From positions 124,001 to 188,000 of the forward strand of contig CAJNYU010000001.1 of NCBI GenBank assembly GCA_905331475.1: a stretch of 64,000 nucleotides of DNA, read 5' to 3'. The stretch comes from Rotaria socialis (Eukaryota; Rotifera; Eurotatoria; Philodinida; Philodinidae). This document shows positions 1-11,615 of the stretch, piece after piece. Numbering within the stretch: the stretch's first letter is position 1; every line of letters starts with the position of its first letter. Both the position numbers and the translations under genes were made by a program. The notes beneath the pieces were generated by a model, which was not told the origin of the DNA, ran no database searches, and worked only from the letters and a program-made list of their open reading frames with translations.

Positions 1-262
1 TAATTACTCTTCTTTGAATCGATTGTTCTATGAGTTAATTTAATTCTGGTCAATGCATTTTACTTCTCGTTTCGATGTCTGTATTTTTTTGTATTTATTG
101 ACTATTCTAATTATTGTATATTTGTTGTGTTCATCTATTTGTCAGTCATTTATATCCAGCAAAAAAATTAGTTAAATTAAGAGAAAATTTCGTCTTCGTG
201 AAAGTCATCAGATTAATATAGATCTATTTTGCTTCTTTTGTTGTTTTAGTATATAAAAGAAA
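1..262. other. upstream flank, nothing identified
   Basis: AT-rich sequence before the first ATG. I see no exon, RNA gene or repeat. It presumably carries the promoter and 5' UTR of the gene starting at 263, but no clear core element is visible. Confidence 0.4.
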
Positions 263-2491
263 ATGACAACGGAAACAGAAGAAAAAACGGATGTTTTAAA
301 TAATGTTAATAATCAATTAAAAGATTTAATTGAATTAATTGAAAAAGAAAAAGATTCTTCGTTTTCAATGAAATCTTTTGATAAATTAGATAAAAAGAAA
401 AAGAAATCAAAAAAGAAATGGTTTATTATTTGTTTTCTCATACCAATATTTATTTGTATGTATTTTATTCTATCGAATGAAATATTAAACTATGATATCT
501 ATTTCGTATTCTTATCATTTGTTCGATTAATACTGATTAAAGTAAGAAGAGAAAAATAAACAATTCATTAAATTAATATAAGAATGAATTTCTTTTTAAG
601 ATTCTTCCACTTTGGGATTGGACGAATATTTATACAAGGACATGTTTCATCGCTAATCCATTTTATAATAATTCATTGGACTTATCTGAATGCAATGTAA
701 ATAGCTGCACGATAAATTTTCACTACGACTTATTATCAAAATCAAAAAATAGAAAGAAGGAGCTATTCATTTTAAGATAGTTTGTCGCGAGACATACAAT
801 TCAACGATAAAACTATGAGTGTTTGAGTGTACTGTTAATTGGTGCAGAAGGAAAAAACCTAGTGCTGAATAATTCTTAAATGTTTTCTCTAAACTCACCA
901 GTAATGTCAGGGAGTCTCATCGATGGTTTTTTTGTCAGAATATGCAACCACTTTTATTGATAACAATAACGTTGTAAAGAGTACACGATGCAAACTTCAA
1001 TAAGATAAGCTATATACGGATGTTTTTTTGCATGACAGCAAGAGGAAGAATGACTACACACGCAATAGCCAGGAAGACAGTCATACAGTTATGTATGCAT
1101 TATATATCTCTAATCGAAAGGGAAAAGACCAAAAAATAATAACTGATAGTTGGTCAACAGCAATACGGTGTGTAGCCTAATGAATATTGCTTTAGGTTAT
1201 TATGATGACAGTTCGTCGTATTCTAGTTTTCCTTTCTTTTAGCGGATTAATCAGTAGATAAATGAATCTTCGTTTACTCACAGATCATTACATTGTTATC
1301 TATCACCGCTATTATATTCATTAGAATCACATAATGTTACATTTAGACAAGCTATTATCGTGATTGTGTATTGAGAATAGCCTTCAAACATATATATTTC
1401 CATTGAGAATCATTTATTGGAAACTAATTTTTTTATGAGAACCTCAGGGATTGAATTAGAGGTACTGCTGAAAATATTTCATTCGTATACGCATAAAAGA
1501 TGTTGTTAGTTTCTTCTCATGAATTTGATACTACTTTTCGAATACATAGACTGATAGTTAACATTTAGCTTACGCGTACGACGTGGATTCTTTTTATTTA
1601 GAAATGTGTTAATACAACAGAAGTAGGTTCGCAATCGAATATAAGCTTTTTTAATTTTACAAAAACTATTTATCTTAATCACTTACCTGTTATTATTGAT
1701 GATGCAACAGAAAATTGGCCAGCTATTAAAGAATTAACAATTAAAAATTTATTTCAAGTTTGTTTGTTTTTTATTGAGAATCATTTCAAGGATTATTTTA
1801 GAATTTATATTTAGCGTTTTATCGACGATCCCGTGCTTTCGGAAAATGATCTCTGTTATTTTGAATCAAATCTCCGCAACTACAATCAACCGGGAGGTGC
1901 GGATCAACTTTTTAATGATTATATCAATGGTGATCTTCGTGCGTTTATTGTCCATTGGTAAAGCGAAAGTTTTTCTTCAGCAGATCTTATCTATTCTAAT
2001 TTAATCTAGGAATAATTGTAAACGAGAAACATTGAAAATTGTTCGTTCGTATTATTCTAAACCATATTTTTTACCACCATCACTTGGCCAAACATTAATG
2101 GGAAATTGGTTTTTAATATCATCAGGTTTTCATAAAGGAACAAATCGTTTACATAAAGTAAATTAAAATCTAGATAATGCTTTATTTATTTAGTCTTTTT
2201 TTCTTCTTACAAATGATTAGGTTCCTTTGAATCATAATTGGGTTTGGTTAGCACAAATTCAAGGTTCGAGTTCAATTGAGCTTCGACCAAAACATCCATG
2301 TGATCGAGCATGTTCGATATTAAAATTTGTTACATTGAATAAGGGCGATTTAAGTAATAGCTTTAATTATGTTTTGCTATTTGAATTAATTGAGTTTTGT
2401 TTAATTTTTAGTTATTTATTCACATTTGTACGATGCTCTCTACAGTCCATTGAAAAAAGAAACGGTTTTATTAGCACAGGGCGTTGATTAA
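263..2491 (+). CDS. membrane-anchored JmjC/cupin_8-like protein, metal site apparently lost
   Basis: Six exons: 263-541, 1602-1757, 1815-1957, 2010-2157, 2221-2353, 2412-2491. Phases agree throughout and give 312 aa. Residues 1-50 are acidic then lysine-rich and presumably cytosolic. Residues about 53-72 form one hydrophobic segment, so a type II membrane protein is likely. The rest resembles a JmjC/cupin_8 fold: an entry motif PVIIDDATENWPA, then KGTNRLHKVP followed by NHNWVWLAQIQGSSSIELRP, then KGDLIIYSHLYDALY. In active members the first block carries HxD and the last a second His. Here HxD reads H241-K-V243, and the last His position appears to be Asp. So I infer a catalytically dead or altered member. 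The first intron is 1,060 bp; the others are 52-63 bp. It could also be a divergent cupin with another role. The fold call rests on motif memory, not a search. Confidence 0.72.
542..1601 (+). other. long first intron, no other feature seen
   Basis: Begins GTAAGA and ends TTTATTTAG, joining two phase-0 exons. I find no ORF of note and no clear repeat in its 1,060 bp. The join is inferred from phase and from continuity of the downstream domain; transcript evidence would settle it. Confidence 0.5.
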
Positions 2492-3290
2492 CGTCTGATG
2501 AATTGAGTAATTAATGTTACTAATTTATCTACTCCTTCTTCTTGTGGTAAATGACCGCATTGTGAAATCATGACATATTCAGTTAGACTTTCAGTTGAAC
2601 GATTTTTTGTTAACGTATTATAGAATTCTTGAATATTTTCTTTTGATACTATTTTTATCGTGTTCGCCAATAATAATCAATATTTTTAGTTTATTACTAA
2701 GCTTATACCATTCGTTGATTGTTGACGATGGAACATAGTTTTGCGTAAAGAGAACAAAACTATTCAAAAACAGTGGATCATCACGAATTGGTTTAAGATA
2801 ACTTTCACGAGTTCCGTCGTCTCTTGCAATATTTTCATTAAAATAAGAATTTTTAAATGAAAGAAAATGAGTTAAACCAAACTTTAGCAGATATTGAATT
2901 GGTGTAGCACCTAAGAATCAATCGGCCAATGGGTCCTACGGAATGTTGAACATTTATAAGATTATAACGAGCAACAAAAATAATGGATTGAATAAGATCA
3001 GGTCGAGCTATAGCTATTTCAAAAGCAACATCAGCTCCAGATGAACTGGAAACAATATGCATATTATTTGATATATTCAATTGATTGAGTAGTTCACTTG
3101 CAAGTAGTTCTTCACTTTTTCGTGTATACAAATTGACCATCAAGTACACGTTCTGTTAAACCAGATCCTAAACGATCATACGCTAAAACTTGACAGCCAC
3201 TAATGTCAGCTAATGGTTGTAGACATCTATTCCATGTAAATGATTCATAAACCTTCGTTGATGGTGGAAGTAGCGTGGCTTTGTTTTTCT
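2488..3290 (-). pseudogene. alpha/beta hydrolase pseudogene
   Basis: Read on the minus strand, pieces of one alpha/beta hydrolase lie in order but in different frames. The N-terminal part has STKVYESFTWNRC and CQVLAYDRLGSGLTER (oxyanion/strand region). The middle part has HIVSSSSGADVAFE, the nucleophile elbow with Ser replacing the first Gly of GxSxG. Then come GATPIQYLLKFG and a lid region. The C-terminal part has ISQCGHLPQEEG with the catalytic-His motif. Frame changes occur near 3131, near 2925 and near 2665. The start of the domain, including the HG loop, is missing or unrecognisable beyond about 3290. I see no intron that would repair the breaks; a 29-nt GT..AG stretch near 2925 does not restore frame. 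The terminal TAA overlaps the stop of the convergent JmjC-like gene. Confidence 0.75.
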
Positions 3291-5519
3291 TCTTTCTGTT
3301 ACGTGACCATGAAAAAAGAAAACTATAGAGTTGTCATGAAATAACAAAAAAAGACGTTGCTCGAGTTAAAATAGAACAAAACTTATTTTAACACTAAAAT
3401 TTGAATGAAGTGTTGAAAAAATTCTACTTTGCAATATTAATACTTATCTGAATAGGAAATTTATAAATAAGGAACATTTTGAATATGAAATCTCTTTATT
3501 CATTCAGTATGATTCAAAATTTTCTCAACGATATCTAATGTTCAATTATGATTTGTCTCAAAAGATTATCATTCGCAATTGTGGAAATTTAAGCCTATTT
3601 GTGAAGAATCTAAATTAGATTTTGATAGAGATTAACATGAAAACCTGATTTTTTTAGCGTTGGAGGAAGTACTTCAGATCTTTGCTACTATGCATGTAGT
3701 TTTGAAAAAATCTGACGTTTGCAATTAGCACACTCAACTCTAGGAAAGTAAAGTGAATTCTTGTAGAACGATGAGAAAAAGGTTTTTCGATCCCTGAGGA
3801 GGGCCTCAGAGGTGAAAAAAAATGAGATACGATAGAATTAATCCGGATTCAATGATGAATCTCAGGCTAATAAAATAAGTGTGAGATTGTTTGAGACGCC
3901 AAATTAGTAATTGGACAGGCCTCCTTTCCTCGTTTCCGTCACCCGTTACTTGGAAACATAATAGTAATTTACGTCCCCGATCAAAAACATAATTACTATT
4001 CTGTGTAATGATGAAAAATAAAAAATATTATCTGAAACAAGTTGAATACAAAGGTATTTAGTAGGCCTCGTCTCTATTGACAGCTCCTGCGATTGTTAAA
4101 TCGCCTCAAAATGATGCACTATCGCTGAGAGGGCATAGGTAGAAGTCCAAATGATATTTATCACTCGGGCAAAACTTGATGTTAAAAATAAATCATAATC
4201 TCTTCGAAGTTTTGAGTTTCTCATATACGTTCATAGGCGCCAAAAAAAAGCGATGAATACATTCCTGCACTGTCTGATAAATTCCCCGGGGATTCCCTAT
4301 GAAGTTTTCAGAGAGCTTTTGTTTTTTTACTACTACGTAAAATTGGGGAACTACCATGGGATTTTCCAGAGAGCCACCAGTGAGTCCCTGACGATTAGAG
4401 CTCATTGTGTTCGGGTCTGATAATTTTTCTGAACAGCAACCGATCATAAATCTCGATTGACAAAAAAAATTGAACTTGATGATTTCTTTTTAAAATTTTC
4501 GTGTGTTTTATTGAAAACGCTGCAAACTGATTTATAAAGAGTAGAATACGTTGCTGGCTAGTAAAATATAATTAAATTGTGACGTTTTCTTTAATCGTGA
4601 AGTCTGTTCGTCCTTAGAAAGAAATGCATACCTTTTTATTTTTATATTTTCCTATCCATGCCATGTAGTGAGATCGCCTGCTTTTATTTATCATGAACTA
4701 ACTTGATGAAGAAAAGAACTGATAAAGAACCTTTAGTAATGCGTGCTTTAATTCTCTCAACAGAAGCGTCTGGTTTGAAATAGGAGCTAATTAAAATAAA
4801 TTATTGTAAAATCTCAATTGGATCGCTAAAGGACTATGTGCAGTGCAGCTTACTACTCATCAAACAAAAGAAATAAAATACTATATCTCATGTTTCAAGT
4901 AGCAATTAGAATCACGTTAGAAAAATTCATTATTAGTTTTAAGAATATCCTTTAGTTCCGAGCCTCAGAAGAATTGACCAATACCTTAGGGTGCACCGGA
5001 TCTGGGTCCAGATAGTATTGGACCAGATGACCACTACTAGGGATATATCAGTTTTCCGGAGACTCTCCGGTGATTCTGCGTGGGATAGTCGATTACAGTA
5101 TGTTAATTGGATTGAAATGAATGCATTTTCCCCCTGCCAGAAAAAGTTTCCTGTTCTCAATACATTTACTAAGCATCTCCAGGACAAAACGATAAAGATC
5201 AATGGCAGATATGCTTTTCTTTTGACAAGCAATCAAAGTTACGAAGCATATATTTTTTTTCCCTTTGTATGTATGAGAGAAAAAATGTCAAGTAGGCCAG
5301 ACGAAATAATCAATTAATCAGTCAATCAATCAATATATTAGATTGGCCTGAATTTACCAATGCACTTACGTAACTCGAAGTGGGAATTCACCAACGGAAA
5401 GTTCTCTTTGTTAGTATTTAAAACCCAGCTCTATGTAACATTATTCACATCAGACGAAAAATTCTCGCTCATTAGTATTCGACATAACTTGGAATTTACA
5501 AGAACGCGAAAGACTATCC
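3291..5519. other. intergenic, no gene supported
   Basis: Two overlapping ORFs on opposite strands (about 4939-5317) and one at 4193-4447 have no recognisable domain and look like chance. At 4285-4395 there are motifs of the type GGGGATTCCCT and CCAGAGAGCC that resemble the small fold-back at 25.35-25.53 kb, so a degenerate dispersed repeat is possible. Nothing else is seen. Confidence 0.4.
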
Positions 5520-7155
5520 ATGATCATTACATTATTGTTGATAGCCACTGTGTTGGCTATTTATTTGATGCATATTTATCGATCCTATTCGTTTTTCAAA
5601 AATTTAGGCATCGATGGACCAATTCCAACGTTTTTTCTCGGCAACGTTCAAGATTTCGCTTCTACCAAACGTATATCAATATCCATTCGAAACTGGACCC
5701 AACAGTTCGGCCGTATTTATGGCTATTTTGAAGGTCATACACCAGTTTTAGTAGTGTCTGATCCAGACATTTTAGATCAAATATTTCGAAAGCATTTTTC
5801 GAAATTTCATTCACGTCGTCAATTTCCATTAGAAGATCGTTCACCAAGAATAGGCGTTCATTTATTCAGTGCAACAGGTGAAGAATGGCGTCGACAACGA
5901 AATATCATAAAACCAGCATTCTCTGCAAGTAAAATAAAACGAATGATACCAAGCTTAAATGGTTGCATTGGAAATTTGATGACGAAATTAGACGAATCTA
6001 TTACCACAGAACCAAACGGTTTTGATATTTATAAATTATATAAATCATTAACAATGGATGTGATATGGAGATGTTGCTTTGGTATTACAACAGACTTGCA
6101 AAATGATCCTAATAATGCTTTTTTAGTTCGAGCGCAACAAGTATTTGCTCGCGAAAATAGCACATACTTAACAACTCTTTTAGGAATATTTATACCTGAA
6201 TTGCAACCCTGCTGGTTATCTTTACATTCTTGGACGAACAGTATAAAATCTAAATTAAGAGAACTATTACCATTCGGCGAAAGATTTATTGCTGATGATC
6301 CAAATGAATGGCTCAAAGGACATGTAGAAGATTGCATCGGCCAAGCATTGAAAAGTTTTGATGAGCCTGATTTATTACATTTGATGCTTGATGCAACAAG
6401 AACAACTTCGAATAATGCTGATCAAGTAAATTTTTCTTCATGCAATTACTATTTACCGAAAATTTTAATATTGTTTTTGTCCTTAATTCTTATAGCAAAA
6501 TTCCACACGCAGTTCATTAACTCTTGACGAAGTCAAACAGAATATGTATTTATTTATGGTCGCTGGTTATGAAACTGTCAGTACAGCACTTGCCTATGTC
6601 ACTTATATTTTAGTTACACATCCTGATGAACAAGAAAAACTACGAAAACATATTGATGGTTATTTATCGAAAGACACTATTGATAATTTTGATGTTGTTA
6701 AAACAATGGACTATCTCGATTGGTTTATTCGAGAAACATTACGTATGTATCCAATAACACCAATTATTATTAATCGGGAATGTTCAGAAGAAATTAATGT
6801 ACCAGGATTAGGTTGTATTTCACCGGGTACGAAAGTTACACTTGATATGTACACTTTACATTATGATAATGAGCTCTGGGGAGATGTAGACACAAAAATA
6901 TTCTATCCGGAAAGATTTTCAGCTAAATGTCATCCATTACCATGGGTTGCTTTTGGTGTTGGACAACGTAATTGCATAGGAATGCAATTTGCACTTGCTG
7001 AAATTAAATTTGCTGTTATACGTCTTCTACAGAATTATGAAATCTTGCCATCTGCATTGACGAACGAAGAGCTAGAACTAGTTGAATTGGTTACAATTGC
7101 ACCAAAACAAGTAATGGTTCGTTTAAAAAAACGAACTGACAGAGAAGGTGAATAA
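5520..7155 (+). CDS. cytochrome P450 (CYP3-clan-like)
   Basis: Two exons, 5520-6425 and 6496-7155, separated by a 70-bp intron, phase 0; 521 aa, the usual length for a microsomal P450. An N-terminal hydrophobic anchor (MIITLLLIATVLAIYLMH) is followed by the Pro-rich hinge GIDGPIPTFFLGN. The C-helix motif EEWRRQRNIIKPAFS is present. The I-helix oxygen-activation motif is AGYET at 325-329, the K-helix ExxR is ETLR at 382-385, PERF is at 440-443, and the haem-binding loop FGVGQRNCIG has its Cys ligand at 462. All catalytic landmarks are intact, so it should be an active haem monooxygenase on the ER membrane. The overall pattern is closest to the CYP3 clan; the subfamily and substrate cannot be named. 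The start is the first Met before the membrane anchor. Confidence 0.93.
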
Positions 7156-7673
7156 AATTCAATCCTGTCATTAATCTGTACCAATAGCCTACGGCACACT
7201 GTCAATCATATTGACAATAATTCCGCGAAACAAAATGGTTTTAATCGAGCAAAATATTATTAGATTGATAAATATGTTTTCACTCTATTTTTCTTATTAA
7301 ATAAATAAATCAAACATTTGCAACATTTAAACAGTCTTATGATCATGATTTTTATTAGATAAAAATATCTTGTTTTATTTAACTTCCCTAGGCTATGCAA
7401 AAGTATTGTTTGCAATGCAGACATTTTTAAAGAACAAACGCGTCGCATTCAAATGGCAGCAAAACAAAGTTTATTTATTTTAAAATATGTTTGATATTTC
7501 ATCCAGAGAAATTATTTAACCTATGTCTTATCATATTGATTCAAAGAAGTGTTTAAATTTCATTCGCTATCTACAGCATTCTTTTTCTCGAGGAATTGAT
7601 TTTAGTAAAGCTGATACATATATGTTGTATCTGGTTGGCAGTTATATTTATCTTGTAGATATTGGAGTAATTC
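7156..7673. other. intergenic, P450 3' flank
   Basis: AT-rich sequence with several AATAAA-like stretches around 7295-7310 that could serve the P450 transcript. No gene or repeat is recognised. Confidence 0.4.
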
Positions 7674-8606
7674 TATCGGGCGGCGCAAGTTAAATGTCCC
7701 TCTTAGTGTTGTTTCAATTAGTTTATCATTTTTATTCCCTAGACTTTAGTTTTTCCCCAAATGATTCACCATTCAATTCTCTACAAGATGGATATTACAA
7801 TTTTTACTGTTAGAAGATCAGGAAAAAAATGAGAAAAAGAATATTCAACAAGCATAACAAAATCAACTTTCAAAGCTGGAAAATAGTGTTCGCAATTTTT
7901 CGTTGGTCTCTAACGATAAAATTTAAAGAATTTAGATATTTAGTAGCCCTTGAAAAACTCTATCCTCCGATCAGAATTGAGAAGCTTTCAGGCCCACTCG
8001 TGTAAGGCGCGCTCTAACTATCTTCTCTTTCAGATTTGCGAGAATTTGGCTCTTTCAATCTGAGATGTCAATACTCCTAGGAAAAGAAGCGCAACTAAGT
8101 CAAAATATCATTTTTTGCGTTCGACTTTCTTTCATTTTGATGGAAATGGCCTACTATGCCAAAGTCGAACGCAAAATTTGAGTTATAATTTTTCTTCAAT
8201 TCAGCCAGCGCCGAATATCTGATTTAAGCTGTTTTGCAGAGAATTTTCAAAAAGTTAGATTTTTCGATCGTCCATTTGATTTTAACGAGTTCTGAGTGAC
8301 ACGACGAAAAAGACTACACTTCAAAGTACTGAGAAACATCTTTGTTTCTGGCTTCTTTTGTGTGTCATTGTAAAAACATTTTCAAAAGTTTATTTTAGAA
8401 ATGACTTTGAAAGTTGAGACGGTAATTGCTTGTTGAATATTCTGTTTTTAATATTTTTTCTCAACTTTCAATGGAAAAAATTGTAATATCAATCTTGTAG
8501 AAAATTGAATAGTGAATCATTTGCGAGAAAGCTAAGGCCGAGAGAAAAAAAACGATGAAGTTAATGAAAAAATACTGAGAGGGATATTTAACAAGGACCA
8601 CCCGAT
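7674..8606. mobile_element. fold-back element with long imperfect terminal inverted repeats
   Basis: The left end (ATCGGGCGGCGCAAGTTAAAT, then TCCCTCTTAGTGTT) matches the reverse complement of the right end (ATCGGGTGGTCCTTGTTAAAT, then TCCCTCTCAGTATT). The match continues inward for roughly 200 bp on each side, including the shared block AAATGATTCAC.ATTCAATT and a GAATATTCAACAAGC block. The interior holds a smaller hairpin around GCGTTCGACTTT/AAAGTCGAACGC (about 8118-8178). There is no coding capacity, so it is a non-autonomous DNA element. No clear target-site duplication was found; divergence of the arms suggests it is old. Confidence 0.7.
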
Positions 8607-8692
8607 ATTTTAGTTTTTATCATAAATATTTGACATTTAATGGTCGTTGTCTAGATAAATATCAAAAAAACTGACAAAAACAATTGCCAACG

Positions 8693-9090
8693 ATGCGAAA
8701 CAATGAGAGAATGTCCAATTATCGTCATAGTGTGCATTATGAAAAAGATATTTCATTGAATACAGGAGAAATATCCGAATGTACTCTGTACTCAACAACA
8801 CCAGGCGGTAGAATTTTCTTTATTTTTTAAATTAAATATATTAATATTTCAATTAAATAGGTACTCGCATTTATTATGATGGAATGTTTCTGTTATCTCG
8901 TCGTGAATCACCTATTGCACAATCATCCCCATTAAATTTGCCGTATCTTTCAGAAGGTTTGTCTACCTATAGTTACCTGAAACTCCATAGAAAAAGAATC
9001 ATAGCGACTGATTTGAGTATGATTAATGATGACCGACACATGTTCTTTATTTGTTTCATAAGACACTATATGACCATTACTTATTTTTGA
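8693..9090 (+). CDS. eIF4E-binding protein (4E-BP), translation repressor
   Basis: Two exons, 8693-8807 and 8861-9090, with a 53-bp intron in the glycine codon of TPGG; 114 aa, like animal 4E-BPs (about 117-120). It shows the family signature LYSTTPGGTRIYYDGMFLL. The eIF4E-binding motif YxxxxL-phi is Y44-DGMF-L49-L50. TTP at 35-37 and the SP sites at 55-56 and 61-62 line up with the TOR-phosphorylated sites of the family. By family knowledge it competes with eIF4G for eIF4E and is released on TOR phosphorylation. The C-terminus is uncertain: the open frame runs to a TAA at 9090 but shows no TOS-type FEMDI ending, so another exon may follow after about residue 70. Confidence 0.85.
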
Positions 9091-9276
9091 AATAAAAATT
9101 CTGGTTTATTATTCCTTCTCAGATTTCTCGTTGTTACTTTGTAATCTTTTCTCATGCTCAATTGAATTTATTTTTCGACTCCTTTTAGTCGATATACTAA
9201 TTGATTTCATGCCTATGTTACTGTTGAAAGACTTGCTTCTGCTATCCTTAATATAAAATTTAACATTAAAATAAAT

Positions 9277-9800
9277 GTGGAGACTTCGGATTTCATCCGA
9301 GAGTTATGTGTACTGCAAAAAGTGCATGAGACATATGAGTCATTCTAGAATGTCTGAACACGAAAATTATCATGAGAAACTAGGCAATTTGATTTCTGGA
9401 TGCAGTTTTTGTGCATTTTGAGACTTTTTTCAGGCGATGTTTCATCAGAAAGTTACGGTTTAGCTCAAAACTAATATCAGATTCGGAATCCGCGTTAAAA
9501 ACTGAGTCGATTTATATATGTTGTGAATAATTCTGAGAAAGATTTATTTTTTGAAAAAAATTCCCTATACTCCTCCCTCAGGGATGGTCTGATCAAAAAT
9601 GACGATTTTTTCGATAACTCAGCCATTTCTTGATGGATCCTTTTCATCTTCAAACTCGACCTAGATATTGATGAGACAATTCTGTGCACAAAATTTCAGC
9701 TCAATCAAATGTAATTGTGAAGAGTTATCGAATAAACGGACGGACGGCCGGACACACTGACCGATTCTAGAGTGTACTCACTTTTTGAGTACACAAAAAA
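9277..9800. repeat. possible dispersed repeat remnant
   Basis: Contains GGAGACTTCGGATTTCATCC, an ACGGACGGACGGCC stretch followed by GGACACACTGACC near 9739-9762, and an end-like GAGTACACTC/GAGTGTACTC pair (GAGTGTACTCACTTTTTGAGTACAC at 9769-9793 is a short hairpin). The GGACGG run in AT-rich DNA is typical of repeat families. No terminal repeats were established, so boundaries are approximate. Confidence 0.4.
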
Positions 9801-10370
9801 TGGCTAAACTACTAATTATGGCTATTTCTATATTTCTATGATTCTATCCACCGTTATCGTATCGATGATGATAAAGAACAACGTGCTTGATATGTGGTAT
9901 GTTTAATACCAAGTTTCGAAAGTTTCAATTCATTCATTGACATCTTTCATTTCATTATTTCGCTTGAACTTAAAATTATCTCAGTCATGAATATTATCGG
10001 TTCAATTTTGAAGAGCCGTGCATCAAACATATAAAGAAATAATCTCGGAAGTATAAAAATTTGATTGTAAATTCTAACTTATTAATTATTTTAGATTAAC
10101 TTTGTTGAATTATTTCTTTCTCATTTGAATGTACGAAATCAGCACGAGCGTCATTGGTTATTTTGATTGATTACTTTGTTTCGTGCATTCCGTCGCTATT
10201 TATTTTTTTAAATTTTTGTCTCAAGCACGAGAATATACAGAAAAAGAATTCAAAACAGTAATGAAACGAAGGTGGAATGGGTTTCGAGGTCATTGCAGTC
10301 GAAGTCAATTCATGACATATATCTCTAGAGGTTGACAGTAGAATTATTAATATTTTACTTATTAAAATGT
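9801..10370. other. intergenic, nothing identified
   Basis: AT-rich, without an exon, RNA gene or clear repeat that I can support. Confidence 0.4.
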
Positions 10371-10378
10371 CACTTGGT

Positions 10379-10885
10379 GGGTACTAGGTCAATTCGTCGC
10401 GTGGATAATTCGTCGCATGGACGATTCGTCGCAAGACAATTGGTCGCAATGTAACTTAATGAAAGTGAATATGACGTGTTGCTTGATGTAATTGAATCAA
10501 GTAGATTATGTTCAATTAATTGAATAAGCCCACGAATTTCGTAGACTGAGTTATGAATCTCAAGGAAAAAATAAATAATCTAATAGGATTTTGGGAAAAT
10601 CAGAAAAAAACCATTAATTTTAAAAATAGATATAAAATAATTCTCCTCAGTAACAGAAGACATTTCTTGTCATTATTCATACAATTATCTATATCAATTA
10701 TTCTACATTCTCATTAGTCTCCCTTAATTAAATTAGAATAAACATGNTAAAATAATTCTCCTCAGTAACAGAAGACATTTCTTGTCACTATTCATACAAT
10801 TATCTATATCAATTATTCTACATTCTCATTAGTCTCCCTTAATTAAATTAGAATAAACATGTACGCGACGAATTGTCCAGTTACC
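10379..10885. mobile_element. miniature inverted-repeat element, hAT-like 8-bp target duplication
   Basis: The left end GGGTACTAGGTCAATTCGTC and the reverse complement of the right end GGTAACTGGACAATTCGTCG form terminal inverted repeats of about 22 bp. They are flanked by CACTTGGT at 10371-10378 and again at 10886-10893. The motif ATTCGTCGC is repeated several times just inside the left end. There is no coding capacity. An 8-bp duplication points to hAT-type integration, but a shift of one base at the boundary is possible. The real length is uncertain because of the duplication around the n at 10747. Confidence 0.72.
10633..10861. repeat. 114-bp direct duplication around a single n (probable assembly artefact)
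   Basis: Copies at 10633-10746 and 10748-10861 are the same length and differ by one base that I can see (CATTATTC versus CACTATTC). They are separated by a lone n. This pattern is typical of a scaffolding join in which both contig ends contain the same sequence, perhaps from two alleles. Confidence 0.8.
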
Positions 10886-10893
10886 CACTTGGT

Positions 10894-11615
10894 GGTATCA
10901 TTTGTCGTTCACTGAAGAAAAAACATAGAAAAAATTCCTGAAATACGTACTGCAAACTAGAAATATATGAGTGATTGATTTTGAGAAATTAATTGAAATT
11001 CAAAAACTAATCATGGAAGTTAGTCAAGGAATAGTCTAATTCGGATTTATAGTGTGAACCATACCATCAAAACTGAGCGTAAGATAAACATCTTGGTATA
11101 ACCCGAGTCGATATAGGTATCTATTGAAATACTGCAGTAGTGGAATGCATGGTCATGACTCATGAGTTTGCTCAAGTTTAAAATGATGACGAAAAATATT
11201 TCAGAAGTCTGCTCTATTTTGAAACTAACATTTAAATCTACCTTCACACTAACCCGTCACATCCTCATTTCACCCAGAGTGATGCTCTGGATCATGTATA
11301 TCGATAACCATTGCATTTTTCCTATTAATCTTTTACACTCTAGATTATTCTCCTCTATATAAAATAATTAGAAATGATTGTTTTTTTCAAATGTCACGAT
11401 CAAATGGTGAATCGAGTCACATGAGTGGCCATTAAATAGGTCAGTAATTCACAGCATGAACTTTTACAATTCGATTTAAATGACAACAAAAGGTTAGAGA
11501 TTTTTATCAACGCATGAGATCGTGCCCATCTACTTTATTTTTTGTTTCATGAAAGAACAAACTGTCGGAAAAAGAAACACATTCACTTTATTCGTAAATA
11601 TAAAAGGGAAATCAG
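10894..11615. other. intergenic, nothing identified
   Basis: No supported gene. Two short overlapping ORFs near 11.05-11.36 kb lie on opposite strands, have no domain, and are taken as chance. Confidence 0.4.

Noticed and set aside
2900-2930. A 29-nt GT..AG stretch that might be an intron in the hydrolase
   Set aside because: Removing it does not restore the reading frame and it is shorter than any intron in the window.
4939-5317. Overlapping ORFs of about 100 codons on both strands
   Set aside because: No domain or splice context; overlapping open frames on opposite strands are expected by chance, and neither protein looks conserved.
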